DNA of 64,000 bases from Breviolum minutum Mf 1.05b.01. Lineage: Eukaryota > Sar > Dinophyceae > Suessiales > Symbiodiniaceae. The DNA lies in NCBI GenBank assembly GCA_000507305.1, contig DF239214.1, positions 124,819 to 188,818 of the forward strand, written 5' to 3'. Of this stretch, positions 50,576 to 60,576 are shown piece by piece. Position 1 is the stretch's first letter. Each line of letters starts with the position of its first letter. The notes beneath the pieces are model-generated. The model saw nothing but the letters and a program-made list of their open reading frames with translations, was not told the origin of the DNA and did no database searches. The position numbers and the translations under genes were made by a program.

Positions 50576-50947
50576 TTAGTGCAAGGACATCATTTCAGCA
50601 TACTCCAAGAGATTCCCAAAATATTGCCACATTTCATCTGACCGGCCCAACATCACACCATCACGCCCAACATCCAAAAAGGCATCTTTTTCCGACCGAG
50701 TATGGGTGACAAAGAAGCAGACTGGAAAACGATACCCAAAATACTCGGCCACATGTACAAAAAGACATGACTTTTGAAACCGATCCTCTCCGATCCCTTT
50801 TTCCAGTACAACATGTTCAAACATTTCGCCTGCAGCAACAAGGCGAATGATAGAAGCTGCCTTGGCTTCAGCACTTTGGCCAAGGCGGCCCAAATGGGTG
50901 TGCCCACCGTTCCTGCCCAAAGGAGGGAGGAAAATTCTGAAACCGTC
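50576..50947 (-). CDS. GT5 gene, possible terminal exon
   Basis: A 123-codon open frame after CCAG|GACGG that ends with TAA at 50576. It reads GHTHLGRLGQSAEAKAASII, then EHVVLEKGIGEDRFQKSCLF and later DEMWQYFGNLLEYAEMMSLH. The frequent G in first codon position favours this frame. However, a second frame of the same strand is also open (about 50653-50945), and it is strongly hydrophobic (WAALAKVLKPRQLLSFALLL). If that frame is the real one, the gene would continue downstream as a membrane protein. I prefer the first but cannot exclude the second. Confidence 0.45.
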   Translation of the reverse strand, partial: DGFRIFLPPLGRNGGHTHLGRLGQSAEAKAASIIRLVAAGEMFEHVVLEKGIGEDRFQKSCLFVHVAEYFGYRFPVCFFVTHTRSEKDAFLDVGRDGVMLGRSDEMWQYFGNLLEYAEMMSLH

Positions 50948-53900
50948 CTGGACTTTGAAGGTTCCTACCGATTTGTCAGATGCAAATCGAATCTCCAACC
51001 GAAACATATGTTGAAAACCAAAGGTTCAAACCTCCCAAACTCATATTATGCAAATCTATGCAACCTTAGGACCTGGGATGATTTTTTTTTAGCCATGCAA
51101 AATAAACCAACATAAACCAACAACTTCATCAGTCATCAGCCGTCGCCTGCCAAGGCGTTGATGGAGAAGAGCAACATGTTCAAGATTGGTGGATCTAACC
51201 TTAGATCCAAAAAAAACTTTCGGGAAACGACAAGATAACTGGCCAGTTTCCCTGCACAACGTTGGAATCGCTGATTGGAGGTAAGTGCTGTTTTGTTTTA
51301 ATGCTTCTGGGCTTTTCGGGGAATGTGGAAACGTTGCAAATGGCAATCTGGCGAATTCGTGAAGAATTGCTAATATATCTGGCCAAATTATAATATTTCA
51401 TCAACCTAGATTTCCCTGAAATAAGGGGATTTCCCTTTCTCAGCTACCTTTTGGGGTGAGGTCGTGTGAGGTCGCTATCCTTTGACCAGATATATATCCC
51501 CCACCAAAGCTCACTTCGAGACACCCTCCATTGCCAAAAACCACCTTAAACCACGGAAAGCTCTTGAACCATTGAGGTAGTTCAGTGGATCCGCGAATAC
51601 CCCATTCCTCGGGTGCCATTTGATCTAAGTGGTGAGTTGATGTCACTTCCAATCAGCCATCGACCATCATTAAAAAACACATGAAACCAAAGAAAGACCG
51701 AGCAACGTGAGGTTGCAAACACTATGAGTTGAGTCTGTAACATTCTATATGTGTAAGTGTTGGCTTCAACTATAGTCGGTAGCTGCATTATAGACTTCTC
51801 AATGATCCTGGACACTGACCCATGATGCATTCACAATTTTCTGTTCACAGGTTGTATATGTATCCGACCAATTTCTTCAAAGATTTTTGAGAAATGCCAT
51901 GCTTCCATCTAGTCACTCTAGTCAAAACCCATACTATCACCATGAACTCTGCTTCTCTCCAAGCTTCCATGGCCACTACCAAGACCAACAACGAAGATAA
52001 CGGGCATGCAATATAGGCACAGCTCACCAGCCAATGCACACGAGCAGTGCCACCAAACGGTTGGACTAGCCACTTCGCCAGTCGGCTGCTTTCACGCTCC
52101 ATGGAACGGTCGACGCCGATCTGTTGAAGGATCGTCTCGATATTCGGCATTGGAGATCCAGAACTTTTGCTTGCATCCAGTTGCGCTGTGACCCTGCAGC
52201 AAACAGGTGTTTTTTGTTTCTTTGCAACAAATTCATAAAAAGTGCTGCAGTGCAGAAAAGGCAAAAATGAGTCGCAGTTGCTTTGAAAATAGGCTCAGAT
52301 GCATCTGGTGGATCTTCATATTACTTGCCTTCCTATGAGTTCTTAAGATAGGCGCCTTGTCAAATCAGTTTGGAAAGATAGGTTATCACATCAAAGACTT
52401 CAGTTGGTGTAGGTATCAACCATTGAACCCCACTCAGGAGTGCAAGCCATGGGCCAAACCAAAAGTTGTTTCTATCTATTCCATCTGATTCCAGCTTTCA
52501 ACGTCTTCTCCCAAAAACAGCCATAAAACCCGAAACAAAGCTTCACTCGTCGTTTTAGAAGGGAAGCCCATCTCACCATTCTTGAGATCGTGAGAAACAA
52601 ATTTGGCTTCAAAACACCCCCGCTCTAGTGGGTCCTGCGGAAATAAATTGTGTTTGAGTCAATGGCTCACATTCTACCAAAGAAAATACCGCCGAGATTC
52701 GTTTGAAAGTTCAAGTCCAGAACATGAAGTTTGGCAGAATGAAACAGGGATTGATGATGGAGTCCAAAACTAAGGTTGCTATATATATGTTGAACGGAAC
52801 TGTCTTCACTACCTGAATTTCCATGTTGCCTACTACATTACTCATATACCTGATTTTGAAAGGTAACCACAATTCGGAGCCATAAAGGCCCAAGACCAAA
52901 CAAAGATACAAAGCATTCTGCGATTCCAAGAACTCATCCCCAATGGATGGATGGATGTTTCCCATTCATGAGAAAATCTGACTAAAAAAAACTATGCTAA
53001 AATCATCCCTCTTCCAATTCAGTGGTTTACCATGGTTTACCCATGATCAGGATTTGAGAGAGAAAAATGATGGAAAATGATGAAAAGTGGAAGGGGTAAA
53101 ATCAAACGTTTCCTTTCGGCCTGTTGGAGATTTCTTGCTCCGTCAGCTCTTGCCAGAAGAATTCCTCTTCGCTCAACACCCCGTTGGGACTTTCCTGAAT
53201 TGAGGATTGACACATTTGCTGCTATGAAACTCGTGGAACATGAACATAACAATTGCATACAATTTCAGAAGTCATCTACTACTAGTACCTGTGTCCTGAA
53301 AATCTTGATCAGGGAGCATCATGAATCAGAATCATCGAGACTGGCTGCCAGGTGTCGTGATCCTGCCAGTGCACCTCAGGACCCTCCGTTGGAAACCAGC
53401 TTATCGTGCTGCGCTCCGCAGGAGATTGTGAACTGTCGTGCGATTGCACATCGCCCAACTCCACATTGTCGCTCACACCGGAGGGCTGCAGGCGTTCATA
53501 GGCGCGCATCAGGCTCTCCTCACACTGGGGTGAAATGAAGATGACAACTGACCTGGAAAGCCATCATTGTCCTTATCTCATCTTTTTTGAACTCGAAAAT
53601 TCACAGTAATTTTTGCCGATCTTCTCATCTTCCGTTGGTGGCTTTCATGGCTGCACTGCATCCGAATCGGGACTCTGAGAAACACTAAGGTTTTATCACC
53701 ACGGTGACATAGCATCACATACCATCACCCAGCACCCCCTATCCCAACACCAAATCGTTGTCAAACATCAGCTGCTGAAACCCTCTCAACATGGGGCTTA
53801 CCATCCCATCTAACAAGTCAAAGTCAAACCTCAAAGGATGCTGAAACGAAAAAAACATGGCATTTTACAGCATAAAAGTACCACAGGTATTTCAGCTCTA

Positions 53901-56900
53901 TTAACCAACTGAGGTTTACAGGATTCATCTGGGATTGTCTCAGGCTTGGCTTTATTTCTACCTTCCCCTCAGCCGTTTGGTGCCTGCCAGTCCACCAAAG
54001 GGAAGCTGCTGAACATGGCCTGGAGATCAAGGGATGGACTGGGCACTTTGAAGCTGTTGTTGGCCCGGACAAACAAAGCCTTTTGTTAGGGATGCCAAGT
54101 GCTAGTAAAATGGGACACCTCCAATTAAGTAGTGTGGGGATTTGATGAATCATGAGCTTCAATCAAAGGGTTGGATGATGAGAGCGACTCTGAGAGCGAC
54201 TCTTCTGATTTTTCTAGTTGGTGTCAACAACAGAAAGCCCGAAGGAGAAACATCTTGGTGAACTGTGATGAACAAACATCATTGACCACAATACTTCTTG
54301 ACACCAAAGAAGCTCCCTGTTAGTACTCATCAATTCTGCACTTCAACAAAAAAAAAGGCTGCCAATGCAGTCACAGTGACTCTGCGTGACATTTCTCTTA
54401 GAACATTTTCACTTGCACTCATTGCCCTGCCGATGGCTGTTTTCAGCTCACGCCGCAGTCGCGACAAATTCTCGCGATTCTGTTGCACATAGTAGAAACC
54501 GGGAACTTTGCCCAAGCCTCCTGGAGAGAGGGTTGTCGATCCCCAAGAACCCGTTGGTAAAGCAAGGTTCATCACTGATGGGCTTGAAAATTCGTTAATT
54601 TCCTCCCCCAAACAAAAAGATATCAGAAAGGAAATATAAAGATGGGAATTTAAGTTAAGGCGTTGATTTTTTTTCCGAGATCGCAGGTTGTGACCGATTT
54701 TGAATGAAGGTGCCTGAAAAAACCTAAACAAAAGGATTGGTTGGTTTTAAGGATTACGTGTTAGCAACACGGTGGAACCTTGAGATGAACCACCCATTGA
54801 GCCTGCTTGCGCTCCAACAATGATAGCTCCATGCCATGCAAACTCAATGTCAACCTCAGCAAAACCCATGGTCTTCCCTGAGAATCGCTTCTGCTCCAAA
54901 ATGAAATGAGTTCAACTTCAGATGTTTCCAAACTTCTGACCAGATTTTATAGATCATATGGATCCAGAGGATTTGCCGACGAAAACTTCAATCTCTTCTC
55001 CTTCGTTTTGAGGACCTCAAATTTAGGATCCTCCAATTTACTAAGATCACTGAGATCACTGGGTTTTCCGGTTTTCATGGTTGCCTAGTGAGCCTAGTCG
55101 TAAGTTGTTTCTCCTTCACCAAGTGCCCCCCCCCGGACCCGGGGGCCGTTAGATAAGAACAAGCCACATATCCGAAGGGTTCATCCCTTGATGGCATCAA
55201 ACAGAAATCTGCGGCCCACTTCAAAGAGCTTCCAACCTCAAGTCGTGCTCCTCTCCAACTCTGTGGGGGTTTCGGGTGCAAATACTTGTACATCTGTGTA
55301 TAGTATGTGCGGATCTATAATATATATATATATATACGTATATGTAATATGTGTATATATATATATATACGTATATGTGATATGCATATATATATATATT
55401 TCAATATGATACAAAGATCAAAAAGATATGAAAACTTCTGAAAGTTACATGAAATCTGAATTGTTTCCAGTTTCTCTTCCGGGTGCGAGATGAAAAAGAA
55501 GTCATATAAGGAACAATCGCATGTATTTATAGAGAGAGAGAGAGATACGGTGATATCATCAAGACTGGCAACAAAAAAAACCATCATCTGTGGCAAGAGT
55601 TGCACAAGCCAGTGAGGGAACGTCACGATACTTCAGGCACTTTAAAGTGAAAGCTCTCGTGCTCAGCCACTCCATCCTCCCTGGAGAAATCATGTTTATC
55701 TTTCCCAACATGTTCACCCAGCCGAAATAAAAGTGACAAATACACTCTCAAAAATGTCAACCTGTAACCTGCTACTCCACATTCAGCACAAATCATCCGC
55801 CGAGGTGCTTCCATAAATTGGCAAATCGCACAGAGTCGCCCTTGAAACTCCTCCTTCTCAGCCAATGCTTCCAACCGTCGCTGCGCATAAAAACCGAAGC
55901 CATCCGCTGGTGGCCCGATCACGAGAAGTTGTGCCTGTCAAAGGCTTTTTGCAAGCCACGCGTGGTGCTGGAACCAGAGGAAGCTACCTGATACCTGAAT
56001 AGTTAATAAATCATATGCATTCATTACCCGATTTCCTGAAAAAACATAGCACATCAAAAAAGCATTGCAAGTCTTTGCAATCCATTCATAGCTTACGAGA
56101 AATCCATTACGGTCACAATCTTTAAAGTCTCCACATTTCAATCCCTCAGTCCCTTCAGTTTCACAGTTTCAAAAAAGTGATCGACCTTCGGATAAGTACT
56201 CAGCAACCACTCTGCTACATCAGCCAAGATATCTACACCTTTCTGCCGCACCAAACGTCCCAAGGAGACGCACAAACGGGCATCGGGATCAACTCGCAAT
56301 CCAAATTTGGTCCTTGGAAAATGTCGCAAAAATCCCAAACTTGGCATCCAGGTCACGTCATCGCAATGGGAGTTGCTGGAATGCTGTGTAGGGCATCATA
56401 ATTTACAGTAATTATTAAGATGTATGTCTCTGTATGTAAGCGTGCGGGTGTGTACTCGTATAGTGCCTAGGTGTGTATGTACGTGGACATGTCTAGTCTT
56501 GTGTATGTTTGATTGTTTGTTTGTTTGATTGTTTGTTTGAGTGTTCGATTGTTTGTTTGATTGTTTGTTTGTTTGGTTGTTTGTTTGTTCCGTCTGTCTG
56601 TCTTCCTGCATGGCTCGCTGTCTGTCTGTATGTACGTACCTACTTGCGTAGTTAGGTCATGTATGTATACATATATATATATATGTATAATATATATATA
56701 TATCATATGTTGTATATGTATGTTCCAAAAAGTTGGTTGAAAGCCCCATGTTTCATCAAAAAGGATTCCTAGGAGATAAAAAGCAAGTTGTTGGTGACAA
56801 CGACTGGGCCAAGCCTGAAAAAGAGGAAGCTAAACCTGGAAAGGTCGGACCTTTACCACCATTTGGTGGGAGTTTCGGGAAATAATGGTATCATATGTCA

Positions 56901-59900
56901 GAGAATCATCCCTTTTTGCCATACCCCACGGTTTTTTAAAACTGCCACATAAACAACTTATACGTCTGTAAGAACAGATGGAAGAGGAACAAATTCCGTT
57001 TTAGTTTAACAATTAGTGGTGCTGGAAGAAAAGCGTCCGGTATTTAGCTTCACTGAAATTTCGACCTTTTTCTTTTAAGTTTACCAACAACATGATGTTC
57101 CTGGGGGTGAGACCAGCAGAATCTTGCCCTCTTCCAACAAAAACCACGCGAGGTGTGTAGTATTTTCAGTGTTCTTGACCATCCAAGTCTCTGGACTGCT
57201 CTCTTTTCCTCAGCCTTTTTCCTGTTCAAGTCCCAGCCTTTGGGGATATCCTTGTCCTCAGTTTAGGTGCAGGTCGGTGATGACTTGATACACAATATAT
57301 ATATATATATATTGTGAAGTGAAATTACACATACACGTAACATACATACTGCCCCAAAATGGTCCATGTATTTATATGTATTAACAGGGATAAACATGGT
57401 ATGCGAGTGCCAAGAATGAGTATTTCATATTTACATGTCTCGGTATATTTCATGATTTCTTTAACAAGACCACATTGCAACAACTCGTGTGACACCTCCC
57501 ACCCCAACAAAAAACCAATGATTCTTCACCCTCTCTTCCCGGTGACTTACATCATTGTTTCATTCCCCCCGAATTGGTAATTCAATGATCCCTGCAGGGC
57601 GATCACATGTTTTTTCAATGATTTAGGATTAGCTTCATCCAACATCGATAGACTTCACCTACCATCAACCGGCACCACCTGAGCTCCCTCGCAGGGCGTT
57701 CATCATCAAGCATAGGATTGTCTACGCCGCGAATTTCTGGAAGTTGCCAGAAGATACTGTACCTTCAGTTGGTGGTGCCAAACATCCTGGAAATCTATTT
57801 CATGCTTCATGAATTGACCCTCTTTTTTCGGTGAAGTGACCTTTTGAACATTAGTTACCTCCAACTGGAAATGTCAACATAAATTCAACAGCTCACTTCA
57901 AATCACCTGGCTGAAACAGGAACCAACTTGGGGGCATTATGCTGATGTAGGATGAGATGAAGAATGATTCAGGATACCTGCAACTGATGGCCGAGTGTAA
58001 CTTTTGTTAGTCGGTCTTGGAGGATAGTGTTACAACCTAGATAAGGATTCAGTGTAGTGGGTACGTATTAAACCATAAGGTAATGCAAGGAATGATAAAG
58101 TGTGACATTCAAAAATGTTGTTTGATTTGAACCCCCACCGTTCAGGATGGTCGCCAATGATCTCAATCAAGCATGATGTTCATTTAATCAATGATCATCT
58201 TACCTATATTATATCGCAACCTACAATGACATCAAAAGTTATGGTCACGATACGTCATGGTGATCGTGATAGGGATGATAAGGATAATGATGGGGATGAT
58301 GGTGATGGTGATGCTAACCATGATGCTGATGCTGACGATGCTGATGCTGACGATGCTGATGGTGATGGTGATGCTGATGATAATGATGGTGGTAAAAATG
58401 ATGGTGATAAGTGTGCCATGCGATCTTCTTTCTCAAGCCCCACGCCTTGCATGACATTCAGCAGCATAGAACTGGGAGACAGCACATGCACCGCGACCCT
58501 CCTGGAAGCCATTGGGGGAAGCCATTGGATAGGAGTCTTCCACCATCGGAAGCACAAGCAAATGTTAAAGGTGACCCCTCGAATCAATTTCTATTTGAAA
58601 TATCGACGATCCAAAAAAAAACATCGGTCCACATGGGATGGAGAAAGCAGTGAAAGTAAGAACGTTCTCAATTATACGGTTCCGTCTTGCCAGTGTTCTT
58701 TTCAACAAAAAATTGCGTAGTGTCAACCTCTTTGCATGACATCATGCGACATCTTTTCATTAGTTTTTCCCTTATCATTTACAGCTTTACATTAATTTTT
58801 AAATCGTTCCCACAAACAAGGAGGACAGCAACAAATGAAGTAGACAAAACAACCTTTTTAGATTTGCAGCTGCAACATCTACATCCAACAAATCCTGTTC
58901 CAACCCGTCCAACCAATCGCTCCTGATATTCCAACAAATAATCAACGCCAGCCTTCAGCATGTTGAATCTACCCTCTGCAGTCAAATGTTGGAAGACAAA
59001 TTCCTGTGAAACATTGAAGATGCGCGCCACCTTCTCACATTGACGTTGGTGAACCATATCCTGGTGTCAAAGTGAGAAAACCCTGGTGAACTGCTAAAAA
59101 AAAACGTCTTTTCATATCTTTATGTAACAGTTTCAACATGTAAGCATCAAGTTGCCCAAAAAATACAAAAACCATGTCTTAAATTCGGCAAGTCTCGGTT
59201 GAAACAGAGCCTTGATACTCCGCATTGTGCAAAACGAGCAACACGCGAAGTTCAGCTCTCGCATTCGTCCCATGAAATTGTGAATATTGCGCATACCAGG
59301 GCGCGATGCAGGCATGAAAGTCGGGACAATGATAAATATGCCTTGGTGGTTCCAATGGTAAAACATGGCGAAAATGCAAAGCTGCGGTTTGTCTTTCCAA
59401 TTTATTTTTGATCTTGGTCAAAGGCAGCACAAGTCACTCGAAAAATTGAAAATAGATTGATAAAGTACTTTTCAACTTGAACATATTCTCAAAATAGGCT
59501 ATGAAAAACATGCAGCTGAAACCACCAAAGCAAGATGCGGTCGGTATTGTTGCAAGAGCTTGCCTACGCATTGATTCCAAAGGGAATAAAAGGAAAGCAC
59601 TTTTCCTCAACTTGCCATGGCTTCAAGGAAGGCGGAGCCAGGCTGAACACTTAGAGTCCATGGCCCATACAGACGAATTTTATTGCATTACTTGCTGAGC
59701 TTTTTCATCTTTTACATAGGTAAAAGTCTGCCACATTCTGCAACTACAATTCGTCCCTAAAGCTCCATCTACCAACAAATCACCAAAATCTTGATGGAAA
59801 TTTCCAGCAATGTTTGATCGCAGTTGCCGAGTTTCTTCTGGACATTGGGTTTGGATAGATATTCTCCTTCGTTCTCTCTTCAAACCACGGATGCGACAAC

Positions 59901-60484
59901 CTCAGAAACGGTAGCAGCAGAGTCAACACGTCTATAGCACTCTGAAGTGTTGAAATAAATCATCTGTTTAGGGGTCAATCATTTCAAGCCACGTACCCAC
60001 GTCCTCGTATGATCCTGCATGTCGAGAGTTGGGGTGGGTGTGTAAAAACGTGAGAAACATGCAGAGATAGTAGAGCTACTGGAAAGGTATGGAAAGGTAC
60101 TCAAGGGACACCTGTTGGATGAAACTGCAGGAGAGTTCAAGTTCTGATATTCACTTAAGTATGTGCACTTACCGACACTGACAAATCTACATGTACACAG
60201 TTGCAGCATGCTGCGTTGTGTATATAATATATATACCGAATTTATAAAGCAATATGAATATAATATAATCATATAATATGTGTATATATATATATATAGA
60301 TATGTCCATGAGCATATCAATTCATATGATCTAGGATGGCGTCAATCCATCCTCGAAATCTAAGAAGTAAGCCACTTAGGTAGCACCCTAGTCGCGGTAT
60401 CTTCAGTATTGCACTCATGTAACCCAATCACATAGTCGGTATGTAACACTAGGATACCATCCCAAAAACACAGAATCTATCCTA

Positions 60485-60576
<92 letters not shown>

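Noticed and set aside
55746..55808. Cysteine-containing read-through of GT5 exon 13 (CAECGV) as a zinc-binding insert
   Set aside because: A GC donor at 55808 gives exact family spacing to the next block, so the read-through is probably intron.
58115..58720. 201-codon + strand Asp-rich ORF
   Set aside because: It arises from a GAT minisatellite and is antisense to GT5 exon 9, which is supported by family homology.
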